Below are positions 55,999 through 64,000 of a stretch of 64,000 bases of DNA, piece after piece (position 1 is the stretch's first letter; every line of letters starts with the position of its first letter). The DNA comes from Longimicrobiales bacterium (GTDB lineage: Bacteria; Gemmatimonadota; Gemmatimonadetes; Longimicrobiales; Gaopeijiaceae), in NCBI GenBank assembly GCA_028284495.1, contig JANQRP010000024.1, positions 51,309-115,308 on the forward strand, in the 5' to 3' direction. The translations under genes and the position numbers were made by a program. Under the pieces are notes generated by a model, which was not told the origin of the DNA, made no database searches, and saw only the letters and a program-made list of their open reading frames with translations.

Positions 55999-56082
55999 TG
56001 CCGGGGGCGGGATTCGAACCCGCAAGGGATTGCTCCCGGGGGATTTTAAGTCCCCTGTGGTTACCGGTTTCACCACCCCGGC
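55999..56082 (-). tRNA. tRNA-Leu (UAA)
   Basis: An 84-base class II tRNA. The acceptor arms GCCGGGG/CCCCGGC pair over 7 bases with A as discriminator. The anticodon stem GGGGA/TCCCC encloses CTTAAAA, giving anticodon TAA. The T-arm GCGGG-TTCGAAT-CCCGC is standard and a long variable arm is present. The 3' CCA is not encoded, so a nucleotidyltransferase must add it. Confidence 0.97.
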
Positions 56083-56107
56083 CGAGCCCTCGTCGTTCGT
56101 GACCCCG

Positions 56108-56698
56108 TCAGCGGCCACTCGCCCGGGTGAACCGCACCCGCGCATCCTGTAGACGATAGGTCCGCGTGTCGGCGGACTCCGGACGAAATCCGATCGCGAC
56201 GCGAACCTCCGACTCGGTGTCGCCCGCGTTCGCCGGTGCGCCGGAGGTCACGGGCACATCTCCGAAGATGGGCAGCGCCTGCGGGTTGGCGCCGCTCGTC
56301 GTCGCCGTACTGAACGCGTCGATGAACTGGAACGGCGCTCCCTCGACGGAGGTGCCGACCACGATCGTCCACGGATCGATGTCGGCGGTGCCGTCCGAAC
56401 TCTCGACAGTCAGGTCCAGGGACACGACGTACTCCACGCCCGCGGACACGACGTACTCCCGGGCGATCACTCCTTCCCCGCCCGCGGCGGCGGCGTCGAA
56501 GTCGAACTGGGCACCGAACTGGGTGGCCGTGACCTCGAAGGTGGAACCCGGTTCGAGTCCGAGGTCCAGGGGGACCCAGCTGTCGAGCGTCTGATTGAAG
56601 ATGCTCAGCGACTCGGCGTCGGGCGGAGCGGTCGCGGAGTCGTCGCCGCACGCCACGAGGGTCGCGCAGCTGAGCAGCAGAAGGGCTGATCGAGTCAC
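56108..56698 (-). CDS. uncharacterised lipoprotein
   Basis: A 196-residue protein with a lipobox leader (LLSCATLVAC) from GTG 56698. The mature part is beta-rich and acidic (TFEVTATQFGAQFDFDAAAA, YVVSLDLTVESSDG, SEVRVAIGFRPES) and looks like a single carbohydrate-binding or jellyroll-type sandwich. No named family is recognised. It is transcribed towards the tRNA gene 25 bases away, and is divergent from trmH. Confidence 0.72.
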   Translation of the reverse strand: MTRSALLLLSCATLVACGDDSATAPPDAESLSIFNQTLDSWVPLDLGLEPGSTFEVTATQFGAQFDFDAAAAGGEGVIAREYVVSAGVEYVVSLDLTVESSDGTADIDPWTIVVGTSVEGAPFQFIDAFSTATTSGANPQALPIFGDVPVTSGAPANAGDTESEVRVAIGFRPESADTRTYRLQDARVRFTRASGR

Positions 56699-56828
56699 GG
56701 TGAGTCAGGGGTCGCAGTGGGGTGGCGCCGCATTCGGCGTGCGTGGAAGAACGTTACATTGCGCCCCCCGGTTCCCTCCACCCCGGCTTCCTCCGCTCCG
56801 CGCCCTCCGACCTCTTCACCGCCCCGTC

Positions 56829-57473
56829 ATGACCCCCGAGCGATTTCGACGCCTGCGGGCCGTCCTCTCGCGCCGCCAGCCCGACCTGACCGTGCTGATG
56901 GAGCGGGTGAACAAGCCCCACAACTTCAGCGCGGTGCTCCGGAACTGCGACGCGGCCGGCGTCCTGCGGGCGCACATCGTGCCACCCGACGGAGGGGTAA
57001 ACACGCACAGCCAGATCGCCGCCGGCTCGGGGCGGTGGGTGCCCGTGGTGAGCCACGAGTCCACGACCGAGGCGTTCCGGTGCCTTCGCTCGGACGGCTT
57101 CGCGCTGGTCGCGGCGCACCCGGGAGCGGAATCGATCGACTACCGCGACGTGGACTACACGCGTCCGACCTGCATCGTCATGGGTGCCGAACTGCACGGC
57201 GTGAGCGACGAGGCGCTGGCCGACGTCGACCAGGCCGTGGCCGTGCCGATGGAGGGCTTCGTGCGCTCCTTCAACGTGTCCGTGGCGGCGGCGCTTCTGT
57301 TGATGGAGGCCCGCCACCAGCGGGCCGCGCGCGGGCTCTACGACGAGCCGCGCCTGTCCTCCGAGGAGTTCGCGCGAACGCTCTTCGAGTGGGCCTACCC
57401 GAAGCAGGCCCGAAGCCTTCGGCGGGACGGTCTCCCCTACCCGCCCCTCGACGAGGACGGTCGCCGGATCTGA
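56829..57473 (+). CDS. trmH: tRNA (guanosine-18-2'-O)-methyltransferase
   Basis: A 214-residue SPOUT-class enzyme that methylates the ribose of G18 in the tRNA D-loop. Motif 1 is NFSAVLRNCDAAGV, motif 2 is CIVMGAELHGVSDEALA, and motif 3 is VRSFNVSVAAALLLMEARHQ, which forms the knot and the SAM site. The N-terminal RFRRLRAVLSRRQPDLTVL matches TrmH rather than TrmL or RlmB. ATG 56829 gives a length near the E. coli enzyme (229). It lies close to a tRNA gene but on the other strand. Confidence 0.93.
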   Translation: MTPERFRRLRAVLSRRQPDLTVLMERVNKPHNFSAVLRNCDAAGVLRAHIVPPDGGVNTHSQIAAGSGRWVPVVSHESTTEAFRCLRSDGFALVAAHPGAESIDYRDVDYTRPTCIVMGAELHGVSDEALADVDQAVAVPMEGFVRSFNVSVAAALLLMEARHQRAARGLYDEPRLSSEEFARTLFEWAYPKQARSLRRDGLPYPPLDEDGRRI

Positions 57474-57716
57474 CGCGCGCGGCAGACCGGCTTCCACGGA
57501 TCGACCCGGAAGTCACCCGCCTCGCAGTACAGACCCTCGCGCCGAAGGGCGAGGACACCGGCCAGTCCCTGCGTGTCGGGCGTCACGTGAGCGTCGGGGA
57601 TCGAGGGTGGAACAATGGCCGAAATGCGGACCATCATGCGTGCATTCCGGGCGCCGTGAACGATTCGTGGCGTCAGGTGACCCCCTGAACACCTCGGGAT
57701 CCGCTCAAAGGACACG

Positions 57717-58733
57717 ATGGAACGCTTCGACGACACGCTCTTCATGACGACCTCCCAGGTCGCCGAGCTGCTCGACGTGCACCCGTCGACGGTGAAGCGA
57801 TGGTGCAACGATGGGGAACTCGCATTCGACAAGACCGATGGCGGGCACCGCCGCATCCACCTGTCGGACGTTCTGGATCTGACGCGCGAGCGTGAGATCC
57901 ACACGATGCTCGAGCACTTCACGCCCTACGAAGCGCACGTCTGGAACGCGGTCACCGAAGCGGCGGAGTCCGGCTCGTTCGCCCGCGTGCACGCGCTCGC
58001 GCAGGGCTGGTTGGACCGGGGGCAGATCCAGCGCATGGGGTGGCTGTTCCGCGAGATCGGGCGGCACCCCCGCATCCCCTTCGAGGTCTTCGCGGACGAG
58101 TGCGTGCGCGGGTTCATGGTGAAGATCGGCGAGCTGTGGCGCACCGGGCAGCTCCGAGCCGGCGAGGAGCACATGACCACCGAGATGCTGGTCGAGACGA
58201 TGCTCCGCCTCCGGGACGAGGGACTGAGCCGCTCGGACGGGGCGCGGAATGGTTCGGCCCCGGCCCCCAACGGAAACGGACGCCGGGGCGACAGCCGCCA
58301 CCTGCAGGATCTCTCGACGCGGGACGGGCCGGTGGCCGTGGTCGGCGCGATGGAGGGCGACCGGCACCATCTCGCGTCGCTCTGCCTGCGGATCATGCTC
58401 GAGCGTCGAGGCTGGCACGTCTTCTACCTGGGCGCCGACGTGCCGGTGGAAGACTTCGCGGCGATTCAGAAGCAGCATGCGGCGAGCCTCGTCTGCGTTT
58501 CGTTCGCGCCGCCCAACACGGGCGCCGACATGCGGCGGTGCGTGCGAATCCTGAGCGAGTTCTACGACGCCAGCGCACCGTGGTCCCTCGTGATGGGCGG
58601 AAGCGTCCACCCGATCCCCGACCCCGCGGGGCTCGAAACACCCTTCGAGGAGTTTCGGATCTTCGACAGTCTCGTGGAGTTCGGACGTGCGCTCGACTCG
58701 GGTCTCGGCCTTCCCGTCGACAGCGCGGCTTGA
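57717..58733 (+). CDS. carH: CarH-type B12-dependent photoreceptor transcriptional regulator
   Basis: A 338-residue regulator. Residues 10-60 are a MerR-type winged helix (TTSQVAELLDVHPSTVKRWC, KTDGGHRRI). Residues about 75-170 are the four-helix cap with the CarH signature W-x9-E-H (Trp141, Glu151, His152). Residues 205-335 are a cobalamin-binding domain with GDRHHLA, where His217 fits the lower axial ligand, and FYLGADVP. CarH in the dark with adenosylcobalamin is a tetrameric repressor of carotenoid genes; light breaks it apart. Here it heads the carotenoid genes with a 7-base gap. Differences are Arg rather than His after Trp141, Ala in place of Gly in D-x-H-x-x-G, and a Gly/Asn/Pro linker of about 33 residues. 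Confidence 0.87.
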   Translation: MERFDDTLFMTTSQVAELLDVHPSTVKRWCNDGELAFDKTDGGHRRIHLSDVLDLTREREIHTMLEHFTPYEAHVWNAVTEAAESGSFARVHALAQGWLDRGQIQRMGWLFREIGRHPRIPFEVFADECVRGFMVKIGELWRTGQLRAGEEHMTTEMLVETMLRLRDEGLSRSDGARNGSAPAPNGNGRRGDSRHLQDLSTRDGPVAVVGAMEGDRHHLASLCLRIMLERRGWHVFYLGADVPVEDFAAIQKQHAASLVCVSFAPPNTGADMRRCVRILSEFYDASAPWSLVMGGSVHPIPDPAGLETPFEEFRIFDSLVEFGRALDSGLGLPVDSAA

Positions 58734-58740
58734 GGACGCC

Positions 58741-59610
58741 ATGGCGCAAGGAACCCTGAACAACGCGGAGCGCGCGACCCTGTTCGCGCTGTACCTGTTC
58801 ACGCTGGTGGCCGTGCTCGGGTACGGAGTCTTCGCGCTCCATCCCGAGCGGTTGCCCGACACCGAGTTCGCGCGCAGCTTCTTCGCGAGTTCGTTCTCGG
58901 TCTCGGCCCGCGCGCACATTCTCCTCTCGACCGTGGTTCTCGCGGTCGCGTTCTTCGCCCGGTCCGGCGCCCGCTGGCTCGTCGCGCTGGCGGCCGTGTT
59001 CGTTCTGTCCTTCCTCGCCGAGCACATCGGCACCGGTACCGGGTTCCCCTTCTCCGGGTATCGCTACACCACGCTGCTCGGCCCGCGGATCGGTGAGCGT
59101 GTGCCGTGGCTGATCCCCGTGAGCTGGTTTCTGATGGCGGCTCCGTCGTGGATCCTCGCGAGGCGGAGTTTCCCCACGCGGATGCTTCCGCGTGTCCTCT
59201 TCGCGAGCTACCTCCTGATGCTGTGGGACGTGGCGCTCGATCCGGCCATGAGCTACCTGGTCACCTACTGGATCTGGGAGACGGCGGGGCCCTACTACGG
59301 GATGCCATGGCTGAACTTCGCCGGGTGGTACGGGACCGGAATCGTACTCATGCTGGCCCTCGAGTTCCTCGATCGTCGGATCGACTGGGCCGGATCCGTC
59401 CCGGTGCGCTGGGCCCTGCTCTACCACATCGCGATCGTCCTCATGCCCCTCGGCATGCTGGTGGCAGCCGGTGCGTGGGTGGCCGTGGTGGCGACCCTCG
59501 CGGGCGGGCTGGTGGCGGTCGGCGTCCATCGGCTCGGTTCGGGCGTGCGGTCGCCCGCGGGCGCTCCCCCGATGCGCGTCCCCGAGCCCGCACCGGAGGT
59601 ATCGTCGTGA
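58741..59610 (+). CDS. cruF: carotenoid 1,2-hydratase, CruF/DUF422 family
   Basis: A 289-residue polytopic membrane protein with about seven hydrophobic helices. The DUF422 features are FLAEHIGTGTGFPFSGYRYT, VPWLIPVSWFLMAAPSW, LMLWDVALDPAMSYLVTYW and GPYYGMPWLNFAGWYGTG. Family members add water to the end of acyclic carotenoids (CruF, bisanhydrobacterioruberin hydratase), making a tertiary hydroxyl. Placed between carH and crtB this fits well. The C-terminal Pro-rich tail is specific to this protein. The ATG is 7 bases after carH. Confidence 0.85.
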   Translation: MAQGTLNNAERATLFALYLFTLVAVLGYGVFALHPERLPDTEFARSFFASSFSVSARAHILLSTVVLAVAFFARSGARWLVALAAVFVLSFLAEHIGTGTGFPFSGYRYTTLLGPRIGERVPWLIPVSWFLMAAPSWILARRSFPTRMLPRVLFASYLLMLWDVALDPAMSYLVTYWIWETAGPYYGMPWLNFAGWYGTGIVLMLALEFLDRRIDWAGSVPVRWALLYHIAIVLMPLGMLVAAGAWVAVVATLAGGLVAVGVHRLGSGVRSPAGAPPMRVPEPAPEVSS

Positions 59611-60572
59611 CAGTCTTCCGGCTGGACGGTCCCGCCGAACGTGCGGGTCGGGCCGTCGAGGCTTCGCTCGGCCGCGCGGCGCGCGAGTCCGCCGACGCAG
59701 GTCTGGGTGTTCCGGAGATCTCCGGGAAGCTCCTTCGCCCGATGGTCGCGTGGGCGCTCGCGGCGGACGGCGGCGACGCCGAGCCGTGCGAAACCTTCGG
59801 GCTCGGCGCTCTCGCGATTCAGATGGTGCACGAGGCGTCCTTGCTCCATGACGACATCCTCGACGGTGCCGACCATCGGCGGGGTGCCCCGGCCACGCAC
59901 CTTCGCGACGGTGTGGATGCCGCGCTGATCACCGGGGACCGGTGGCTCACGAGCGCCTACGTGGTCGCCAGCCGGACCGGGTCCGCAGACTTCGTGAGCG
60001 CGTTCGCACGGGCGGTCGAGCGGACCGTCGCTGGCGAGATGCGCCAGGGCGCCTCCCGTGGGCAGACGCTCACCGAGGACGCCTACGAAGCGATCATCCG
60101 CGGAAAGTCCGGCGAGCTCTTCGGAGCGGCGGCGTTGCTTGCCTCCGTCGTGACCGGACGTAGGGTGCCGGCCGAGCTCGGGCTGCGCATCGGGTCGCTC
60201 TACCAGCGGATCGACGACCTCCTGGACTACTGCACCGAGATCCAGCAGGACAAGCCGCCGCTCCAGGACTGGCGGCAGCGCAAGTGGACCTTTCCGCTCG
60301 GCCTCGCCGGAGTCACGGACTGGAACCGGTCGGAGTCGGACGTGCTCCGCACGCTTCGATCCGGACCGGATTCGGCGCTGGAGGTGGCGGTCCGGGATCT
60401 GGAGACACGGGCAGCGAGCATCGTCGAGGACGCGTCGAAGGTGCTCGGCGACGCGACGCTCCTCGAGTGCATCCTCGACTCCTGGTGCTCCGCGGCCCGG
60501 ACGTCGGTCGAGCACGAACTGGCGGAGGTCCGTCGTGCGGAACTCCCTGCCCCCATTCATCGGGCGTCGTGA
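59607..60572 (+). CDS. polyprenyl diphosphate synthase (GGPP-synthase-like)
   Basis: A 321-residue trans-prenyltransferase. The first Asp-rich motif is LLHDDILDGADHRRG, and the second is YQRIDDLLDYCTEI, close to the usual DDxxD. GKLLRPMVAW is the N-terminal GK-LRP-type element. In this operon it most likely supplies C20 geranylgeranyl diphosphate to CrtB, but product length cannot be read with confidence. It starts at GTG 59607, overlapping cruF by 4 bases. Confidence 0.86.
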   Translation: MTVFRLDGPAERAGRAVEASLGRAARESADAGLGVPEISGKLLRPMVAWALAADGGDAEPCETFGLGALAIQMVHEASLLHDDILDGADHRRGAPATHLRDGVDAALITGDRWLTSAYVVASRTGSADFVSAFARAVERTVAGEMRQGASRGQTLTEDAYEAIIRGKSGELFGAAALLASVVTGRRVPAELGLRIGSLYQRIDDLLDYCTEIQQDKPPLQDWRQRKWTFPLGLAGVTDWNRSESDVLRTLRSGPDSALEVAVRDLETRAASIVEDASKVLGDATLLECILDSWCSAARTSVEHELAEVRRAELPAPIHRAS

Positions 60573-61528
60573 TGTCCGGAGCGGTCGCGGATCCGACGGC
60601 CCAGGTGACGCGAGCGGCCGCCGCGCTCGGACCCGAAGCTGCATGGCCGGGCTACTTCGGACACCATTCGAAGTCGTTCAGGTTCTCCGCCTGGCTCTTT
60701 CCGCGCGAGCATCGTCGGGCGATCTCCGGCGTCTACGCGTTCTGCCGCTTCACCGACGATCTGGTCGACGAGACCGACGCAGACGTGGCGGAGGCACGAG
60801 ACAGGGTCGAGGCCTGGCGGGTGCTGGCCCGCGCCGCCTACGAGGGCGAGCGGACGGGCATTCCGTTGCTCGACGTGGTGATGGGTCGCATGGCCGAACG
60901 GGGAGCGCCGTTCCACTACGTCGACGACCTCCTGGACGGCGTCGAGATGGATCTCGAACCGCTGAACTTCGAGACGCTGGAGGAACTCGCCGTCTACACC
61001 TACCGGGTCGCCGGCGTCGTCGGCGGCTGGATCACCGAGCAGTTCGGGCTTCACGATCCGGAGCTCCTCTCCCGCGCGTATTCGCTCGGCAACGCCATGC
61101 AACTCACCAACATCCTGCGCGATGTGGGTGAGGATTGGCGGCGGGATCGCCTGTACCTGCCCCGGCGCCTCCTGCTGGAGTACGGCGTGGGCGTCGAGGG
61201 CGTCGGTCGAGTGGCGGCGGAGGGTGCGCCGGTGCCGGCCGCCTGGGGCGACCTGATGGAGTCGCTCATGCTCGTGGCGGACCACCACTACGATCGGGCC
61301 TTCGAGGCCATCCCGGAGCTCCCCCACTACTACGCCCGTCCCGTCGCGGTTGCCGCAAGGGTCTATCAGGGAATCCACGAGTCGATCCGTCGGAACCACT
61401 ACGACAACGGCACGCTGCGGGCGTACACGAACACGTGGCGGAAGCTGCGGCTCGGGTGGGGTGCGCTCCGCGAGCTCGCGACGCAGGGTGGCGTCGGCCA
61501 GCGCCGACTGGGGTTGGCCGATGGCTGA
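60572..61528 (+). CDS. crtB: phytoene synthase
   Basis: A 318-residue squalene/phytoene synthase family enzyme that condenses two geranylgeranyl diphosphates. The two Asp-rich motifs are YAFCRFTDDLVDE and NILRDVGEDWRRDR, followed by the typical LYLPRRLL. HHSKSFRFSAWLFP at the N-terminus matches bacterial CrtB. The start ATG shares a base with the preceding stop (TGATG), so translation is coupled. Confidence 0.93.
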   Translation: MSGAVADPTAQVTRAAAALGPEAAWPGYFGHHSKSFRFSAWLFPREHRRAISGVYAFCRFTDDLVDETDADVAEARDRVEAWRVLARAAYEGERTGIPLLDVVMGRMAERGAPFHYVDDLLDGVEMDLEPLNFETLEELAVYTYRVAGVVGGWITEQFGLHDPELLSRAYSLGNAMQLTNILRDVGEDWRRDRLYLPRRLLLEYGVGVEGVGRVAAEGAPVPAAWGDLMESLMLVADHHYDRAFEAIPELPHYYARPVAVAARVYQGIHESIRRNHYDNGTLRAYTNTWRKLRLGWGALRELATQGGVGQRRLGLADG

Positions 61529-62291
61529 GGTCCGGCACTCGCCGACGACATGGCGCCTCTTCGACGCGGGATTCTCCGTCTTTCGACGTGCGTTCCTGCG
61601 CGGCACGCGCGTCGGAGGCCGGTGGCCGGAAGCTGACCCGGGCCGGCCGCTCCTTCTGGTCGCGAATCACGTGTCGTGGTGGGACGGGTTTCTCCTCCGT
61701 GAGGTCCAGCGCACGCTTCGTCCCCGGGCGCCGTTTCACACGGTCGTCATCGAGCATCAGCTCGATCGGTACCCGATGCTCCGCCGCCTGGGCGGGGTGC
61801 CGGTCGACCCGACCGCCCCGGCGTCCGTGCTCGGGATGATGCGCACGCTCGCACGCCTCCGGCGCGACGACCCGGAGACGGTCTTCTCGTACTTCCCGCA
61901 GGGTCGGATCTGGCCCACGTCCCGTCGGCCTCTCGCGGTGAAACGCGGGGTCGAACACGTCACCCGGCGTCTCTCACCCGTCCGGGTACTCCCGGTTGCG
62001 ATCCATCTGGAGCCCCTCGTGGACATCCGCCCCACCCCCTTCCTCTGGCTGTGCGACCCGGTCGACGTGCCCGAGCGGGGCTCGCTCCCGGCCGAGGACG
62101 TGGGTCGCCGACTGACGCGCGGTCTCGACCGGATCCGCGCGCACCTCGACGCGCTCGGCGAGGACGCGGTCGGCGGATGGCCGGACGCCCGCGTCGCCGC
62201 CCCCGCCAGCTCCGTCACGGGGGTCCCGCAGGACCCTCCCGGGCCGGTTCAGCTTCCCGATCTCACCCGCACTCCGACGACCTCGCCGTGA
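61521..62291 (+). CDS. lysophospholipid-acyltransferase-family protein (PlsC-like)
   Basis: A 256-residue protein with the acyltransferase His-x4-Asp motif (LLVANHVSWWDGF) and a PEGTR-like segment seen as YFPQGRIWPTSRRP, where FPQG replaces the usual FPEG. It overlaps crtB by 8 bases and crtI by 4. Enzymes of this family in carotenoid clusters can acylate glycosylated carotenoids, as in staphyloxanthin-like pathways. That role is inferred from position; a general lipid acyltransferase is also possible. Confidence 0.83.
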   Translation: MAEVRHSPTTWRLFDAGFSVFRRAFLRGTRVGGRWPEADPGRPLLLVANHVSWWDGFLLREVQRTLRPRAPFHTVVIEHQLDRYPMLRRLGGVPVDPTAPASVLGMMRTLARLRRDDPETVFSYFPQGRIWPTSRRPLAVKRGVEHVTRRLSPVRVLPVAIHLEPLVDIRPTPFLWLCDPVDVPERGSLPAEDVGRRLTRGLDRIRAHLDALGEDAVGGWPDARVAAPASSVTGVPQDPPGPVQLPDLTRTPTTSP

Positions 62292-63907
62292 CTCACGCAT
62301 CCCACGACCCGAAGTCCCGCCGCGCCGTCGTCGTCGGCAGCGGGTTCGGCGGCCTCACGCTCGCATGCCGTCTCCAGGCGGCCGGGGTCCAGGTCACCCT
62401 GCTCGAGAAGCGGGAGAAGATCGGCGGACGGGCGTACCAGCGCGTCGATCGCGGGTACGTCTTCGACATGGGCCCGAGCCTCATCACCGCTCCAGCCATC
62501 CTCGACTCGGTGTTCCAGGCCGCGGGGCGGCGGCTCGTCGACTACGTCGATCTCATGCCACTCGACCCGTACTACCGGATCTTCTTCCACGACGGCACCC
62601 ACATCGACTACGTAGGTGATCCCGAGCGCATGAAGGCTGAGCTTGCACGGTTCGACGAGCGGGACGCCGCGAACCTCGACGCCTTCATGGACCGTGTCCG
62701 ACCGATCTACGACGCCGTGATCGGTGACCGGCTCGGCTCGAAGCCGTTCGACACGATCGGATCGATGGCCCGGTTCGTGCCGAAGGTAGTGAAGCTCGGG
62801 GCGTGGCGGCCGGTCCACAACTTCGTGAAGAAGTACTTCCGCGACTTCCGCTCGCGGTTCATCTACTCCTTCCATCCCCTGTTCGTGGGCGGAAACCCGT
62901 TCACCGCGCCGTCGGTGTACCTGATGATTCCGTATCTCGAGCGCGAGGGTGGTGTCTGGTTCAGTCGGGGCGGGATGTACTCGCTCGTCGAAGCCTATGG
63001 CCGCCTCTTCGAGGAGCTGGGCGGGGATCTCCGCACCGCACACGAGGTCGAGGAGATCCGCGTCGAGAACGGCCGGGCGGTCGGAGCCGTCGCGAACGGC
63101 GAGTACTTCGAAGGCGACTTCGTCGCGACCAACGCGGACGTGGGTCACACGTATCGAAAGCTGATCGCTCCCGAGCATCGGAAGCACTGGACCGACGAGC
63201 GTGTGATGAAGCAGGACTACACGATGTCGTGCTTCCTGCTCTACATCGGCACCCGGCGGAAGTACCCGAAGCTCGAGCACCACACGCTCATTCTGGCCGA
63301 GCGGTACAAGGGCCTCGTGAAGGACATCTTCCGGAGCAAGATTCTGCCGGACGACTTCAGCATGTACCTCCACGTGCCGACCGCCACCGACCCCGGCATG
63401 GCCCCGGACGGGTGCGAGAGCATGTACGTGCTGATCCCGGTGGCGAACAACTCGTCCGGGCTCGATTGGGACGAGATCCGCGACCGGTTCGCCGACACCG
63501 TGATCGACTTTCTCGAGGCGTGGGGACTCGAGGGCCTTCGGGATTCGATCGAGGTGCTCCACATCTTCACGCCCGACGACTTCGAGTCACATCTCAACTC
63601 GACGTACGGAAATGCATTCGGGGTAGAGCCCAAGCTTAGCCAGACCGCCTATTTCCGGCCGCAGAATCGGAGCGAGGATATCGATCGGCTGTATCTCGTC
63701 GGCGCCGGTACCCATCCGGGCGCGGGCGTCCCCGGAGTCGTCCTCTCGGCGGAAAGCACCTACGGATGCATCGCGGAGGACTTCGGGCTTCCGGATCAGT
63801 GGGACTGGAGCGTGCCGGGCACGGTCCGGCTTCCCGGCGACCGCATGCCGGACGGCGTCCATCCCCGCGGCGTGGCCCCCGAGTCCGCGGGCGTCGGCGG
63901 TGACTAG
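62288..63907 (+). CDS. crtI: CrtI-type phytoene desaturase
   Basis: A 539-residue FAD enzyme from GTG 62288, overlapping the acyltransferase stop by 4 bases. The dinucleotide fold is AVVVGSGFGGLTLACRLQ with LLEKREKIGGRAY. The CrtI core contains FDMGPSLITAP, and the C-terminal FAD motif is LYLVGAGTHPGAGVPGVVLS. It would desaturate phytoene towards neurosporene, lycopene or further; the number of steps cannot be deduced. The C-terminal 45 residues after YGCIAEDFG are an unusual extension rich in Gly and Pro. It is the last gene seen in the operon. Confidence 0.93.
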   Translation: MTHASHDPKSRRAVVVGSGFGGLTLACRLQAAGVQVTLLEKREKIGGRAYQRVDRGYVFDMGPSLITAPAILDSVFQAAGRRLVDYVDLMPLDPYYRIFFHDGTHIDYVGDPERMKAELARFDERDAANLDAFMDRVRPIYDAVIGDRLGSKPFDTIGSMARFVPKVVKLGAWRPVHNFVKKYFRDFRSRFIYSFHPLFVGGNPFTAPSVYLMIPYLEREGGVWFSRGGMYSLVEAYGRLFEELGGDLRTAHEVEEIRVENGRAVGAVANGEYFEGDFVATNADVGHTYRKLIAPEHRKHWTDERVMKQDYTMSCFLLYIGTRRKYPKLEHHTLILAERYKGLVKDIFRSKILPDDFSMYLHVPTATDPGMAPDGCESMYVLIPVANNSSGLDWDEIRDRFADTVIDFLEAWGLEGLRDSIEVLHIFTPDDFESHLNSTYGNAFGVEPKLSQTAYFRPQNRSEDIDRLYLVGAGTHPGAGVPGVVLSAESTYGCIAEDFGLPDQWDWSVPGTVRLPGDRMPDGVHPRGVAPESAGVGGD

Positions 63908-64000
63908 GGCCTGTTCACACGACGGGGATGCGCTCTGTTGCGTCTGAACCGGCGCCAATCAAGGCGCGAGGCGTGCGATTTGGCAGCGTCAAATGAGGGA
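63908..64000. other. non-coding tail with a short hairpin, possible repeat element end
   Basis: No gene is seen in these 93 bases. They begin immediately after the crtI stop with GGCCTGTTCACACG and include a hairpin, GCGCC (63952-63956) with GGCGC (63963-63967) on an AATCAA loop. The base composition and style differ from the neighbouring gene ends, so a repeat or insertion-element terminus is possible. Confidence 0.35.

Noticed and set aside
56000..56082. tRNA-Leu as an integration site
   Set aside because: No integrase, no repeated tRNA 3' end and no change in gene style are seen on either side.

Overview
This is a high-GC bacterial chromosome segment with tightly packed operons and many GTG starts. 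Several traits point to Gemmatimonadota or a close relative, by inference from content and without a marker-gene tree. These are abundant Ig-like, BNR and LVIVD secreted proteins, Oar-type TonB receptors with carboxypeptidase-like N-domains, Kdo-LPS genes in a diderm setting, and a CrtB/CrtI/CruF carotenoid set. There is no rRNA, no CRISPR array and no complete mobile element. One tRNA is present, tRNA-Leu(UAA).

Layout. 1-7.1 kb: an alpha/beta hydrolase cut by the window edge, a secreted Ig/LVIVD propeller protein, a dodecin, then an ECF sigma/anti-sigma pair transcribed divergently from a von Willebrand A protein. 7.1-14 kb: M14 carboxypeptidase, threonine dehydratase-like enzyme, DUF423 protein, gamma-glutamyltransferase, TPR/YfgM-like protein and 3-methyladenine glycosylase. 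14-16.6 kb: a very Gly/Asp-rich Ig-like lipoprotein. 16.7-34.8 kb: a minus-strand run of sixteen genes with 1-4 base overlaps or short gaps. In transcription order they are kdsB, pyrG, kdsA, kdsC, kdsD, lptC, lptA-like, lptB, rpoN, a GT2, wecB, a GT4, a YfhO-like protein, a flippase-like protein, a DPM1-like GT2 and a methyltransferase, joining Kdo supply, LPS export and surface glycan assembly. 35-42 kb: prfC, carbamate kinase, arginine deiminase and a large BNR-repeat exoprotein. 42-47.5 kb: TerC, a DsbA-like protein, an ABC permease and ATPase, a DUF3299 protein and an M19 dipeptidase. 47.7-56 kb: an Oar-like TonB receptor with two OB-fold repeat lipoproteins, divergent from a lipoprotein with a ComEC-type metallo-beta-lactamase domain. 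56-57.5 kb: tRNA-Leu, a small lipoprotein and trmH. 57.7-63.9 kb: a CarH-type B12 photoreceptor repressor heading a carotenoid operon (cruF, polyprenyl synthase, crtB, acyltransferase, crtI).

The most notable signals are: (1) two divergent promoters with the same two-block motif and the same spacer, one for the sigma/anti-sigma operon and one for the VWA gene, whose products also share a homologous beta-sandwich module; (2) the OB-fold lipoprotein/TonB/ComEC-like locus, a possible extracellular nucleic-acid or phosphoester scavenging system; (3) the CarH-headed carotenoid operon, with a Wx9EH signature but altered neighbouring residues. Coding assignments rest on reading translated motifs by eye; no database search was run.
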